Assembly: GCA_016930675.1 (NCBI GenBank) | Contig: JAFGGG010000006.1 | Coordinates: 1 to 64,000 of the forward strand | Length of the DNA: 64,000 nt | Direction of reading: 5' to 3' | From: Spirochaetales bacterium | GTDB lineage: Bacteria; Spirochaetota; Spirochaetia; SZUA-6; RPPD01 | Shown here: positions 1-8,518 of the stretch, in pieces | How positions within the stretch are numbered: the stretch's first letter is position 1 | Layout: the number at the start of each line of letters is the position of its first letter | The notes under the pieces: generated by a model | Seen by the model: only the letters and a program-made list of their open reading frames with translations | What the model was told of the DNA's origin: nothing | Databases searched by the model: none | Position numbers and translations under genes: made by a program

Positions 1-22
1 TATAGCTTCTCTTTAACTCTAT

Positions 23-78
23 GGTTAGATTTTTATATGAGGCATCCAATAATTTGGGTTAGATTTTTATGTGAGGCA
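23..78. repeat. pair of 22-bp direct repeats
   Basis: Two near-identical 22-bp units occur at 23-44 and 57-78, differing at one base (A or G), with a 34-bp period. Each contains GATTTTTAT followed by GTGAGGCA or ATGAGGCA. The window begins just upstream, so the array may continue to the left. Function is unknown. Two units are too few to call CRISPR, and no cas gene is in view. Confidence 0.6.
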
Positions 79-116
79 ACGGGGATAAAGTATTAATGTT
101 TTAGAATTCAATTTAT

Positions 117-216
117 TTCAGAAAAAGCCACCATCTGTGGTGGTGGTTTTTTCTTCCACCCTGCACCCCTAAGGTGTGCTCCCCCGTAAACCATCAGCAA
201 AGCTGGTGGTTTACGG
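117..216 (+). repeat. three-hairpin interspersed repeat, copy A
   Basis: This is the reference copy of a family found at least five times in the window. It has three parts: GAAAAAGCCACC pairing with GGTGGTTTTTTC (about 121-153), a short CACCCC..GGTG hairpin (about 165-178), and a near-perfect palindrome at 185-215 with 14-bp arms around the loop AAA (core CAGCAAAGCTGG). The first hairpin with its T-run could act as an intrinsic terminator. It lies just upstream of the zinc operon promoter. Confidence 0.75.
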
Positions 217-233
217 ATTTAACTTCTTTGCTC

Positions 234-263
234 TTGACACTAAGTAATACAAAGTATTATAAT
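234..263 (+). promoter_or_regulatory. sigma-70 promoter of the zinc operon
   Basis: The -35 box TTGACA (234-239) and the -10 box TATAAT (258-263) both match the consensus exactly and are 18 bp apart. The predicted start of transcription is near 270, giving a 5' leader of about 25 nt before the ATG at 295. The -10 box lies between, and partly inside, the two operator copies at 245-259 and 263-277. Confidence 0.8.
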
Positions 264-277
264 AATACAAAGTATTA
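245..277. promoter_or_regulatory. tandem 15-bp palindromic operators
   Basis: TAATACAAAGTATTA occurs twice without any mismatch, at 245-259 and 263-277, 18 bp centre to centre. Each copy is palindromic around CAAAG. Together they cover the spacer and flank the -10 box of the strong promoter. The spacing and the ribbon-helix-helix gene that follows suggest autoregulation by that protein; this is inference. A one-mismatch copy lies at 42272-42286 in the promoter of the YegP-like gene. Confidence 0.7.
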
Positions 278-294
278 CCACTGGTGTATGCATA

Positions 295-597
295 ATGTCT
301 GAAATAAAAAAACAAGAGGTTATTACCTTTAAGGTAAGCGGTTCCGTAGCCAAAATACTTAAAAGCATTCCCAATCGCAGTGAGTTTATCCGCAGTGCCG
401 TGCTCAACGCGCTTGAAAACAGTTGTCCGCTTTGTAAAGGTATGGGGACTTTTACGCCGGCGCAATTGGAGCACTGGAAGAAATTCAGCCGTAGACATTC
501 GCTTGAGGAATGTCAGGACTGCCATTCGCTGCATCTTGTCTGTGAACATGAAAGTAAACAGCCTTCGTTTCACTCTGAGGATGAAAAACATGAGTAA
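295..597 (+). CDS. ribbon-helix-helix regulator with Cys/His-rich metal-binding tail
   Basis: This is a 100-residue protein. Residues 8-42 fit a CopG/Arc-type ribbon-helix-helix fold: a short strand (ITFKV) followed by two helices, the second containing RSEFIRSAV. The remainder is a compact Cys/His domain with C44, C47, H60, H68, C73, C76, H77, H80, C83 and H85, so it probably binds a transition metal. The gene is first in an operon with a zinc-type ABC importer and overlaps the next gene by 8 bp. The likely role is a metal-responsive repressor of zinc uptake acting at the 245-277 operators, in place of Zur. The fold and promoter layout support this; the metal and the sign of regulation are inferred. 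Confidence 0.75.
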   Translation: MSEIKKQEVITFKVSGSVAKILKSIPNRSEFIRSAVLNALENSCPLCKGMGTFTPAQLEHWKKFSRRHSLEECQDCHSLHLVCEHESKQPSFHSEDEKHE

Positions 598-1450
598 AAG
601 ACCATTGAGCGCGGTTGGGCCGTTACTGCTGGTGCTGTTGATATTAATTTCCTGTATTGAGCAGGAGAAGTCCGCGAATATTTCTGTTATAGTGAGCATT
701 ACTCCGCAGAAATACTTTGTAGAACGTGTCGGCGGCGAGTTTGTAGAGGTAACGGTACTGGTGCAGCCCGGAGACGATCCGCATTTGTATAGTCCCACGC
801 CACGTCAAATAGAGAAGCTTATAAACGCCAAGATTTATTTTCTTATCGGTGAATCATTTGAAGAGATAATTCTATCCAAGCTTGCCGCGGAGCTTGAATC
901 ATTGCGGATTGTCGACACAATTGAAAACATCAGATTGCGCACTTTTAAGCATACTGATCATGACATACAAGATCCACACACATGGCTTGATCCCCTTTTG
1001 GTTGTTGAACAGGCAAAAATTATTCGGGATACACTTATGGATTTGGATCCGGCACACAGCCAGGTGTATGAGAATAATTTTTTGCGCTTTAAAAATGAGT
1101 TGATCGAGCTGGACAGGACAATTAGGCAGCTGCTTGAGTCAAAAAAGGGCGGGGTATTCTTTGTGTTTCATCCTGCATACGGATATTTCGCCGATGCTTA
1201 CGGACTTGTTCAGGTGGCGGTTGAAAGCGGCGGTAAGAACGCCAGCGCGAAAGAACTGGAGCACACTATGCAGCTTATAGAAGAACGGGGGATAAGGACT
1301 ATTTTTACCCAACCGAATACAGCGGAAAATGATGTACGGGCGGTAGCTGAAGCCATGGGCGGACGTGTAGTCTCTTTGGATCCTCTGGCGTATGATTACC
1401 AGCGGAATCTGCTATCAATTGCCCGCGCCATCAAAAGGGCTTTGGAATAA
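590..1450 (+). CDS. znuA: zinc ABC transporter substrate-binding lipoprotein (ZnuA family)
   Basis: This is the periplasmic metal-binding component of a cluster A-I (ZnuA/TroA) importer, 286 residues. A hydrophobic signal ends in LISC, so C22 is the likely lipidated residue and the protein is tethered rather than free. Family metal ligands are visible as H65 (in GDDPH), H130 (in DPHTWLDP), H194 (in FHPAYGYF) and an acidic residue near D264. A short His/Asp patch (HTDHD) replaces the long His-rich loop of proteobacterial ZnuA. The start at 590 follows a GAGG motif 9 bp upstream; a longer in-frame upstream reading would overlap the regulator and is not credible. Zinc is the likely substrate, but manganese cannot be excluded. 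Confidence 0.88.
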   Translation: MSKRPLSAVGPLLLVLLILISCIEQEKSANISVIVSITPQKYFVERVGGEFVEVTVLVQPGDDPHLYSPTPRQIEKLINAKIYFLIGESFEEIILSKLAAELESLRIVDTIENIRLRTFKHTDHDIQDPHTWLDPLLVVEQAKIIRDTLMDLDPAHSQVYENNFLRFKNELIELDRTIRQLLESKKGGVFFVFHPAYGYFADAYGLVQVAVESGGKNASAKELEHTMQLIEERGIRTIFTQPNTAENDVRAVAEAMGGRVVSLDPLAYDYQRNLLSIARAIKRALE

Positions 1451-1460
1451 TGGTGACCGT

Positions 1461-2207
1461 ATGAAAAAGGATCAGGCAGTTTTTATAAAAGATCTGTCTT
1501 TTGCATACAACGGCCCCTATGTTTTAGCGGAAGTAAATCTTGCTTTGGAACAAGGTGCTTTTATTTCCGTGGTAGGGCCAAACGGCGGGGGAAAGACCAC
1601 ACTGTTTAAACTTATCTTGGGTCTAGTAAAACCTCAAAAGGGTGAGTTGTCCGTCCTGGGCAGAGATCCGGGTAAAGCACGTAGACTCATAGGATATGTG
1701 GCTCAATATTCCAGTTTTGATGAGTATTTTCCCGTTACGGCTTTGGAAGTGGTACTCATGGGGAGGTTGGATAGTAATTTATTGGGTAGGTACGGAAAAC
1801 AAGATATGCGAAAGGCAGAAAAATCTTTGGCCGACGTAGGTCTTCACAATATCGCGAATATTCCCTTTTCAGAGCTTTCCGGTGGTCAGAGACAGAGGGT
1901 GCTTATCGCGCGGGCGCTTGTCACCGAGCCCAAACTGTTGCTTCTTGATGAGCCTACCTCCAATATTGATGTTTCCGTGGAGCGAAAATTTGCTTCCGTT
2001 CTTGAAGAACTCCATAAAAAGATGACAATTATAATGGCTACGCATGATGTTGGTTTTGTATCCCATCTGGTAAAGAGTGTAATATGTGTAAATAAAACGG
2101 TTGTTTTGCATCCTACAAGTAAACTTACTACCCGGATTATTGATGACCTCTATGGAAAAAAGATGAGGATTATTCAGCATGATAAACTCTGTGAAACGGA
2201 AGGTTGA
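1461..2207 (+). CDS. znuC: zinc ABC transporter ATP-binding protein
   Basis: This is the ATPase subunit of the metal importer, 248 residues, cytoplasmic and membrane-associated. The Walker A motif GPNGGGKTT, the ABC signature LSGGQRQR, Walker B LLLLDEPT and the switch histidine in MATHD are all present in the usual order. The ATG at 1461 lies 10 bp after the znuA stop; an in-frame upstream start would run into znuA. The ribosome-binding site is weak, suggesting translation coupled to znuA. The pairing with a ZnuA-type lipoprotein and a ZnuB-type permease fixes its role. Confidence 0.92.
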   Translation: MKKDQAVFIKDLSFAYNGPYVLAEVNLALEQGAFISVVGPNGGGKTTLFKLILGLVKPQKGELSVLGRDPGKARRLIGYVAQYSSFDEYFPVTALEVVLMGRLDSNLLGRYGKQDMRKAEKSLADVGLHNIANIPFSELSGGQRQRVLIARALVTEPKLLLLDEPTSNIDVSVERKFASVLEELHKKMTIIMATHDVGFVSHLVKSVICVNKTVVLHPTSKLTTRIIDDLYGKKMRIIQHDKLCETEG

Positions 2208-2212
2208 TTAAT

Positions 2213-3070
2213 ATGATAGAGTTTCTATACTCTCTGCTGCCGTTTAAAAATCCCCTTATTAATAACGCTTTCATTGCCGGTATCCTGTCAAGTGTGTGTT
2301 TCGGTATTATCGGCAGTTTTGTAGTGGTAAAAAGAATCAGCGCGATTGCCGGTTCCATGGCCCATTCTTCTCTGGGCGGTATCGGTTTTGCCCTGTTTTT
2401 ACATTACAATATCGCGATTCTGTGGTTTACTCCTTTAATAGGGGCGCTCATTTCAGCGGTTGTCTCCGCGTTGATAATCGGACTGGTAAATCTCTATGCT
2501 TCACAACGTGAGGATACTGTTATCGGAGCGGTATGGGCCATAGGCATGGCCATAGGTTTGATCTTTATCTTTCATACTAAGAAATATAAAGATGCCATGA
2601 GCTATCTGTTCGGCGATATTCTTTTTATTTCCGGTGAAAATCTGCTTATTATTGTCATGCTTGATGTAATTGTTATTGCCGTATGTCTGCTTTTTTATAA
2701 TAAATTTCTCGCGGTGAGTTTTGACCAGGAATTCGCAAAACTGCGCGGAGTGCGTGTGGAATTCTTTTATATCCTCTTATTATTATTGACGGCTCTTACT
2801 ATTGTGCTCATGGCCACTATTGTAGGTATTTTGCTTGTTATCGCGCTGCTTACACTGCCGGCGGCAATCGCGGGTCTGTTTTCAAAAAAATTATGGCAGA
2901 TGATGCTGATTTCCGCGTTTCTTTGTTTAGTGTTCACTGTCACCGGACTGCTTTTAAGTTATGCATACGATCTGCCGCCGGGAGCCGCCATCACTCTCTG
3001 CGCGGGCGGTGCTTATGTTTTAGTCTTGCTTTTATCTCAAGCAAAGAATAAATTCTTCAAATCCATTTAA
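2213..3070 (+). CDS. znuB: zinc ABC transporter permease
   Basis: This is the integral membrane subunit of the zinc/manganese ABC-3 family, 285 residues with about eight hydrophobic segments. It carries typical features: an N-terminal segment with GSFVVVKRISAIAGSMAHSS, the central GDILFIS region, and a C-terminal LLVIALLTLPAAIAGLF segment. The ATG at 2213 is preferred over the in-frame TTG at 2204 because a GGAAGG ribosome-binding site lies 9 bp upstream of the ATG and directly abuts the TTG. It is the last gene of the operon, and no further coding region follows until 3323. Confidence 0.92.
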   Translation: MIEFLYSLLPFKNPLINNAFIAGILSSVCFGIIGSFVVVKRISAIAGSMAHSSLGGIGFALFLHYNIAILWFTPLIGALISAVVSALIIGLVNLYASQREDTVIGAVWAIGMAIGLIFIFHTKKYKDAMSYLFGDILFISGENLLIIVMLDVIVIAVCLLFYNKFLAVSFDQEFAKLRGVRVEFFYILLLLLTALTIVLMATIVGILLVIALLTLPAAIAGLFSKKLWQMMLISAFLCLVFTVTGLLLSYAYDLPPGAAITLCAGGAYVLVLLLSQAKNKFFKSI

Positions 3071-3074
3071 TCGA

Positions 3075-3152
3075 GGAAATTGCAAAACTCAAAATATATT
3101 AAGTTGGAAGAAAAATACTAATTCTTATTACCATATTAATTTAGCAATTTCC
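3075..3152. repeat. AT-rich inverted repeat downstream of znuB
   Basis: Arms GGAAATTGC (3075-3083) and GCAATTTCC (3144-3152) face each other across about 60 bp. It starts 4 bp after the znuB stop codon and could be a processing or termination structure, although there is no adjacent T-run. It resembles only loosely the 85-90 bp inverted-repeat family seen at 27612, 60926 and 62363. The rest of 3153-3322 shows no gene. Confidence 0.4.
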
Positions 3153-3322
3153 ATTTTAGGAGCTTCTTGCAAAAATGTTATTTTGGAGAGAAGCTCAACC
3201 ATAATTATTTAAAACCGATACTTGACTTCCGAGAAGGCCTCAGCCTGTAGCGGGAGCATACTGATTTGTAACAAATTATATTGTTCTATTGTTTAAATTA
3301 CTGTAAGGTGGATACTTAAATT

Positions 3323-3859
3323 ATGCGCATCGGATTATTAAGGCATTTGCCTGTAGCTTATAAATACTCATTTTTTGGCAGTTCGCAAGAATTTCATCAA
3401 GCGATCCAGAACTATGACAGGGCGGATATTATCTATAACAAGAAGGCGGATTTGGGTGTATGGGATATATGTTATGCAAGCAGCATGAAGCGAGCCCGTA
3501 AGACCGCCCGCTTTTTTCATGACGGCAAGGTTATCGAAACAGATCTCTTAAAAGAAGTGCCCCTGAATGCCGTAGTGAGTACGCGCTTAAGGCTTCCACT
3601 TTTATTATGGGCGTTCTTTGCCCGTTTAGCCTGGTCGTTAAACAGTAAGAGCCAGCCGGAAACAAAATATAGAACACTAAAACGGGCAAGACATTTTTTA
3701 AAAACGTTTTGTTTTTCATCTTCGTCCGATACTTTGTTGTTAATTGTCTCGCACGGACTTTTTTTGCTTAACTTGCAAAGGGTATTGCGTGAATACGGAT
3801 TTAAAGGAAAAACTTTTTTTATACCAAGGCACGCCACACTTTATGTGTATGAAAAATAA
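3323..3859 (+). CDS. histidine phosphatase superfamily protein
   Basis: This is a cytoplasmic 178-residue protein of the phosphoglycerate-mutase-like branch. The N-terminal LLRHLPV provides the catalytic Arg-His pair (RHG in most members, RHL here). YASSMKRARKTA matches the second conserved block (a Ser/Arg segment that recognises phosphate), and IVSHGLFL near the C-terminus supplies the second catalytic histidine. The length is typical of SixA/CobC-type phosphatases, and the substrate cannot be told. A ribosome-binding site AAGGTGG lies 11 bp before the ATG. The next gene overlaps its end by 11 bp, so the two are probably cotranscribed. Confidence 0.75.
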   Translation: MRIGLLRHLPVAYKYSFFGSSQEFHQAIQNYDRADIIYNKKADLGVWDICYASSMKRARKTARFFHDGKVIETDLLKEVPLNAVVSTRLRLPLLLWAFFARLAWSLNSKSQPETKYRTLKRARHFLKTFCFSSSSDTLLLIVSHGLFLLNLQRVLREYGFKGKTFFIPRHATLYVYEK

Positions 3860-4523
3860 GATTTTGAAACGAACCATAACTTTTATTATAACCACTGCTC
3901 TTCTTCTTGCCGCAGTTATCATATCAGCATTTATTACTCTAACACATGCTGTTAAGGTAGATTCAAACCTCATCCAACCTGCGATAACACTTCCCTTTGC
4001 TTCCCGCTATAATCTTTTACAGACCTATAATGACTGCGGACCGTATAGTTGTGCTATTGTAGTCCATGTGCTTACTCAGGCAGATGTAAATATTGAGGAG
4101 TTTGTGCAAAATATGGAATGGAGGCTGCCCAATAGAATTACCCTTCCATGGGGGTTGGAAAAATTACTTCTGCATTATGGCATCAAGTCGGAGACTCCAC
4201 TTTTAATACTCTTTTCTAGAAAGGAACGCATTAAATATTTAAAGGCGCAGCTGTCTTTGGGAAAGCCTGTAATCGTATTGGGATTAAAGCATGGTATGGG
4301 TCATTATATTACTTTATTGGGATATAGCGACGACGAATTCTATGTATATGACTCATGGCATACGAGAAATCCTTTGAAATCGGGATCGTATACGTATGAT
4401 GATAATGGGATGTTACCGGGTAACATTACACTTTCTGAAGAAGAACTTTTAAGCTTTTGGCAAGGCAGTGAAAAATTTCTATTATTTGCCTGGTATGTTC
4501 TGGTGGCAACGGTTTCCTCCTAA
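3849..4523 (+). CDS. membrane-anchored C39-type cysteine peptidase-like protein
   Basis: A 224-residue protein with one N-terminal membrane segment (about residues 8-32: ITFIITTALLLAAVIISAFI) and an outward-facing papain-like domain. The sequence LLQTYNDCGPYSC contains the oxyanion glutamine and catalytic cysteine of the C39 family, GHYITLLGY supplies the histidine, and VYDSW a likely aspartate. C39 domains cleave double-glycine leaders when fused to ABC transporters, but many stand-alone members such as this one have unknown substrates. The start is uncertain: ATG at 3843 and 3849 are both in frame, neither has a good ribosome-binding site, and both overlap the upstream phosphatase gene. Confidence 0.7.
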   Translation: MKNKILKRTITFIITTALLLAAVIISAFITLTHAVKVDSNLIQPAITLPFASRYNLLQTYNDCGPYSCAIVVHVLTQADVNIEEFVQNMEWRLPNRITLPWGLEKLLLHYGIKSETPLLILFSRKERIKYLKAQLSLGKPVIVLGLKHGMGHYITLLGYSDDEFYVYDSWHTRNPLKSGSYTYDDNGMLPGNITLSEEELLSFWQGSEKFLLFAWYVLVATVSS

Positions 4524-4551
4524 TTTATTACTTTTTTTATTATATGAAATG

Positions 4552-4560
4552 TGCTATAAT
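4552..4560 (+). promoter_or_regulatory. extended -10 promoter, near-leaderless start
   Basis: TGCTATAAT is a perfect extended -10 element (TGn plus TATAAT at 4555-4560), with only a T-rich stretch where a -35 would be. Transcription would begin about 4567, only about 4 nt before the ATG at 4571, and no convincing ribosome-binding site fits between. The following mRNA may be essentially leaderless. Confidence 0.5.
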
Positions 4561-4570
4561 AAATTAGGTT

Positions 4571-6583
4571 ATGAAGTTTATTCCGCAGAACCCTTATATT
4601 GTTGGTAATCCTATAAAAACCAAAGCCATGTTTTTTGGCCGTGAAGACGATTTTCAGTTTGTAATTCGTAAAATAGGTTCAGGATTAGCAAATCAAATAA
4701 TTGTGTTTTGCGGCGACCGCCGTTCGGGAAAGACTTCAATTCTCTTCCAGATTCTCAATGGCAGGTTGGGTAAGAATTTTTTACCCGTACTTATCGATAT
4801 GCAAATTCTGGCGGGAGTGAAGTCGGATCTTGAGTTTTTCAGAACCATTATCGAAGTTGCCTGTACTACTTTAAAACTCCCGGGCCTAAGTTTCGAAAGA
4901 GTGGCCAAAAAGGCCGGGGACAATTCCATCGAACATTATTTTGACGCTTTTTTATTTTATGTAAAGAAGGAGTTTCCTGAGAAGATAGTGCTTTTTCTCT
5001 TGGATGAGTACGAGTTGATCGAGGCAAAAATAAGGGATCACTCCTTAAGTGAAAGCGTTATTCATTATCTGGCCGGAACTCTCGAAAGCGATTATCGCAT
5101 CTCATTCATTTTTACAGGTTCGACCAATCTTGAGAATCGCAAGGAAGAGTTTTGGAAGGTATTATTAGGTAAATCGATTTATCGAAAAATATCGTATTTA
5201 TCACGTAACGATACCTATCGCCTCATTTCAGATCCGTTACACGAGTACATCGAGTATCCCGAGGAGATCCTATCCACCATTTACCGACTTACCGGCGGCC
5301 AGCCTTTTTATACTCAGGTAATTTGTCAAAACCTGGTGGACATTTTAATGGAAGAAGAGCGTAATGATCCTGCAGGTGATGATCTGAAAAGAGTGATTAA
5401 AGATATTGTTGCTAATCCGCTTCCGCAGATGATTTATTCCTGGAATAACCTATCGGATTGGACTCGCCTTACCCTTTCCGCATTGGGCGGGCTTATTAAA
5501 AGGCCCGACGATTGGATAAACGACCAGCAAGTGTATCAGTTTCTCCTGCAAAGCAAGGTTCGTCTGCCGTTTAAGCGGGAACGGATCAATATTCTATTGG
5601 AAGAAGCTTATCAGCAGGAGTTTTTAGAAAAAAATGAAGAGGAAAAGTACAGATTTAAAATTGACCTGTTCAGAAGATGGATAAAAAAGGAGCATTCGAT
5701 CTGGAAGACCGTAAAGGAAGTTAAGCTGGAGCTAAAAAAACCCATTAACGCGGTACTTACCTGGTCTATTATACCCGCTGCCTTGGCTCTTAGCGGATTT
5801 TTATTTTTTGTAGCGCTTCCCAATTGGTTCGGTGTTAGTTTTTTCAGGGATATCCTGTCCATAGGCTTTAATCCCGTAAAAGATATCAGAATAAAAGCCA
5901 ATCTGGCACCTTTTCGTGTAACCATAGATGAATCACAAATACTTACCAGTGAAGGTCTGGAAGATAAATTTGTAATTACCATACCCACCCTGGCTGCAGG
6001 AGAGCATGTGTTCAAATTTACGCATCCTGAAACCGGCATAGTCTTTGAAAGAAAGATTGAAATTACGCAAGAAACAAGATATATCCCGGTGTTTTTTAGC
6101 GAAGAGAACAGCACCGCCGGGCAGGATGCATCACGGAAGGAAGTAATCGAAGCCGGTGAGGTAGGTTCGCTTTTTATTTCCAGTGTACCGCAGGGAGCAA
6201 CTATTATGATCGACGGCGTGGTAAACAGTGTTACTCCCCAGCTGATTCGAGATGTTCCTTTGGGCACACGCAGTATTGGCATACTGATGGAAGGTTATAA
6301 GCCTGAATATTTTGAAGTTAAAATTTCAAAAAATGAAATTATTGAAAAAAACATAGTACTCAGCGCCAGTTACGGTACATTGGTTTTGGATGTCAGACCT
6401 ACGGCTCGGATATATTTGGACGGAATATATTTAATCGATACTCCGTATGCCAAACCCCTTACCATTGCGACAGGCAAGCACATTATCACAATAGAAAATG
6501 AGAATTTAAAGGTGAAAAAGAACATTCCGATTCAGGTGAATGAAGGTGAAACAATATCAATCAAGGAGGATTTAAGAAAGTGA
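4571..6583 (+). CDS. STAND/AAA-type NTPase with transmembrane segment and C-terminal PEGA domains
   Basis: This 670-residue protein has four parts. Residues 1-370 form a P-loop NTPase opening with NPYIVGNPI and FFGRE, with Walker A GDRRSGKTS (K54) and Walker B VLFLLDEYE. A single membrane segment lies near residues 395-417. A beta-rich linker covers about 430-515, and two PEGA repeats follow at about 525-595 and 597-665 (VPQGATIMIDG and VRPTARIYLDG). The layout implies an ATPase in the cytosol with PEGA domains in the periplasm, where such domains often contact cell-wall or surface structures. It overlaps the next gene by 4 bp. It is probably a signalling or scaffold ATPase; the exact role is unknown. 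Confidence 0.8.
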   Translation: MKFIPQNPYIVGNPIKTKAMFFGREDDFQFVIRKIGSGLANQIIVFCGDRRSGKTSILFQILNGRLGKNFLPVLIDMQILAGVKSDLEFFRTIIEVACTTLKLPGLSFERVAKKAGDNSIEHYFDAFLFYVKKEFPEKIVLFLLDEYELIEAKIRDHSLSESVIHYLAGTLESDYRISFIFTGSTNLENRKEEFWKVLLGKSIYRKISYLSRNDTYRLISDPLHEYIEYPEEILSTIYRLTGGQPFYTQVICQNLVDILMEEERNDPAGDDLKRVIKDIVANPLPQMIYSWNNLSDWTRLTLSALGGLIKRPDDWINDQQVYQFLLQSKVRLPFKRERINILLEEAYQQEFLEKNEEEKYRFKIDLFRRWIKKEHSIWKTVKEVKLELKKPINAVLTWSIIPAALALSGFLFFVALPNWFGVSFFRDILSIGFNPVKDIRIKANLAPFRVTIDESQILTSEGLEDKFVITIPTLAAGEHVFKFTHPETGIVFERKIEITQETRYIPVFFSEENSTAGQDASRKEVIEAGEVGSLFISSVPQGATIMIDGVVNSVTPQLIRDVPLGTRSIGILMEGYKPEYFEVKISKNEIIEKNIVLSASYGTLVLDVRPTARIYLDGIYLIDTPYAKPLTIATGKHIITIENENLKVKKNIPIQVNEGETISIKEDLRK

Positions 6584-7491
6584 AAAAGCGCATCTGGTTT
6601 CTCTTTATTCTGCTTGTTGTAATTTGTAGTTACGCTCTGGCTCAAGAACCGGGAACAATAAGTCCTGAACGGAGTGAGGCGGAATCAAAACTGGAGGTGG
6701 CGAAAAAGCTTTATGCGGAAGGCAATTATTCGGCATGCAGATTATTTATTGACGAAACTCTTACCAAAATGGAAGAGAATCAGCTGGATTATACACCGAG
6801 GATATTAGCTTCGTTCTATATTTTAAAGGCCTTTGTGATCTATGCATTCCGTGAGGAAGGATATCAGGATCGGATTGAAAAGTTATTACTTAAAGCGATT
6901 GAAACATATATTTACTATGAGTTCGAAGATCCCAGAGAGGTTCCCTTATATGTGCTGGAGGCTTTTAGGAGAATAAAAAGCGAATATTTATCCCGGTTTT
7001 CAAAGTCGACCCGAAGGCATACAATTGGTATATACGGTGGTTTGATCTTATTGCCTTCGGTATTGAAAGATCCCGCAGTTATTGAGCCTGGTATTCACTA
7101 TGCTTTTAACCTGAGTGATGCCTGGGCGTTGTGGTTAAACCTGGCCATTCCCACCCAGTTTCCGCTGGAATCACTCAGCGGAAGCATAGGAGTTACCTGG
7201 TTTCCCACCTTTAAAATTGAGACTATATCATTGGGACTTTCCATGGCCTATGCGCTTAAAATCGAACAGGCTGAAAATTATTCGCATTCAATTCTGTTCG
7301 AAGGGTACGGAGAGGTTATTTTCCGTTCCGGTTTCGGTTTCGGAGCCAGTGTGGAGCTTTTGCGTTTTGATCTGTTTTTAGGCCCTGAGGGCATGGATCT
7401 GCCTGAGTACGGATATATTGATCTTTTCCCCGACTCAAGTTTACGTCTGGCATTCGCCAATTTGCATTTTTATCTTTTTTATACATTCTAA
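6580..7491 (+). CDS. exported TPR-like protein with C-terminal beta-barrel-like domain
   Basis: A 303-residue protein beginning with a clear signal peptide (cleavage expected after YALAQ). Residues 30-150 are helical and TPR-like (AKKLYAEGNYSACRLFIDE). The rest alternates hydrophobic and polar residues as outer-membrane strands do, and the final residues LHFYLFYTF end in phenylalanine, the usual sorting signal for barrel insertion. The GTG start at 6580 overlaps the upstream stop and follows an AAGGAGGA site by 9 bp. The tight coupling suggests it forms an envelope-spanning unit with the PEGA-NTPase upstream. No named family is recognised. Confidence 0.65.
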   Translation: MKKRIWFLFILLVVICSYALAQEPGTISPERSEAESKLEVAKKLYAEGNYSACRLFIDETLTKMEENQLDYTPRILASFYILKAFVIYAFREEGYQDRIEKLLLKAIETYIYYEFEDPREVPLYVLEAFRRIKSEYLSRFSKSTRRHTIGIYGGLILLPSVLKDPAVIEPGIHYAFNLSDAWALWLNLAIPTQFPLESLSGSIGVTWFPTFKIETISLGLSMAYALKIEQAENYSHSILFEGYGEVIFRSGFGFGASVELLRFDLFLGPEGMDLPEYGYIDLFPDSSLRLAFANLHFYLFYTF

Positions 7492-7501
7492 GGGACCAAA
7501 T

Positions 7502-8497
7502 ATGATTGAACCAAACAAACCTGTCGAAGTTTCGGATAAGTTTTACGGTCAGCGGACTGTTGTACGAAGAGTGTTTTCACGCATCGGCGCGGACAGACCC
7601 CAATCGGTTGCGGTAATAGGGGGCAGAAAAATCGGAAAAACATCTCTTTTAAACTATATTCATGACCAGAAAGTTCAGCAGCAGTATCTTGACAGCATGA
7701 ATGATTTTATCTTCATAAAAATAAATCTCCGCAATGCAAAGTATCAAAATGCCGAGAATTTTTTGAGTTCTGTCTATACCCAGCTGACTCAAACGCACGG
7801 TCAAGATACCAACTGGTATAACCAGATGCAGAAGTTTGTCCAAGACAGCCACAATACGGGGAAAAAAGTCATTTTGTTACTGGATGATTTTCATTACATC
7901 ACTCGCAATCAAAATTTTCCTCTGGAATTTTTTTCTTTTTTACGATCCTTGGCAAATAATTATAATCTTGCTTACGTCACTACTTCGTACCTGGAGTTGC
8001 AGAAACTCTGTGTGGCAAAGGATATAGAAGAATCCCCTTTTTTTAATATCTTTACCAATCTGGCATTGGGATTATTATTATTTGAGGATGGCGTATCTCT
8101 GTATATGGATCTTACAGGTTGCGATAGCGTGCAAGCGGAAAAACTTGTGACCTGGTGCGGTCCATTGCCGTATGTGTTAAAAATAGCGGCGTTAAAAACG
8201 GATATGCTTGAGAGTTTTAGTGATCAAGACTTAGAAAAAATACTGCTTCCGGAGCTTTCAGCTTATTTCGAAGAGATTGTATCCATTCTGCCCAGGGAGG
8301 CGTTTAAACCGTTAAAAGAACTAGCAAAAGATAGAAACCCAAGTCCGAAGGATATACATCACCTTGAACCGCTTATGCGGCAGAGTTTTCTTATCGATGA
8401 TCTTGATGAACTTAGGTTTTATTCTCCTGCTTTTAAAAGCTTTATTTTAAAAAACTTTTCCGCATCGTTACTTAAGGGGAAAGATTCCTGTTTTTAA
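7502..8497 (+). CDS. AAA/STAND-type ATPase, paralogue of the cyclase-fused ATPase
   Basis: A 331-residue cytoplasmic P-loop ATPase. FYGQR and GGRKIGKTSLL (K46) form the N-terminal signature and Walker A, and VILLLDDFHYITRN is Walker B. The block SLANNY..(T/S)..SPFFNIF is shared almost word for word with the C-terminal half of the next gene, so this is a shortened paralogue without the cyclase. The chosen ATG follows AAGGGA by 6 bp; a longer in-frame upstream reading would overlap the barrel gene. It may hetero-oligomerise with its neighbour. The function is unknown beyond nucleotide-dependent switching. Confidence 0.75.
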   Translation: MIEPNKPVEVSDKFYGQRTVVRRVFSRIGADRPQSVAVIGGRKIGKTSLLNYIHDQKVQQQYLDSMNDFIFIKINLRNAKYQNAENFLSSVYTQLTQTHGQDTNWYNQMQKFVQDSHNTGKKVILLLDDFHYITRNQNFPLEFFSFLRSLANNYNLAYVTTSYLELQKLCVAKDIEESPFFNIFTNLALGLLLFEDGVSLYMDLTGCDSVQAEKLVTWCGPLPYVLKIAALKTDMLESFSDQDLEKILLPELSAYFEEIVSILPREAFKPLKELAKDRNPSPKDIHHLEPLMRQSFLIDDLDELRFYSPAFKSFILKNFSASLLKGKDSCF

Positions 8498-8518
8498 ATG
8501 GATAGGGACTAGTTGAGC

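Noticed and set aside
1-100. Possible CRISPR array
   Set aside because: Only two repeat units with a 12-bp spacer and no cas genes.
211-798. Minus-strand ORF of 195 codons across the zinc promoter
   Set aside because: It crosses the strong promoter, the operators and the start of znuA; no conserved motif.
5611-6282. Minus-strand ORF of 223 codons
   Set aside because: It lies opposite the PEGA-NTPase gene, with Ser-rich antisense composition and no motif.
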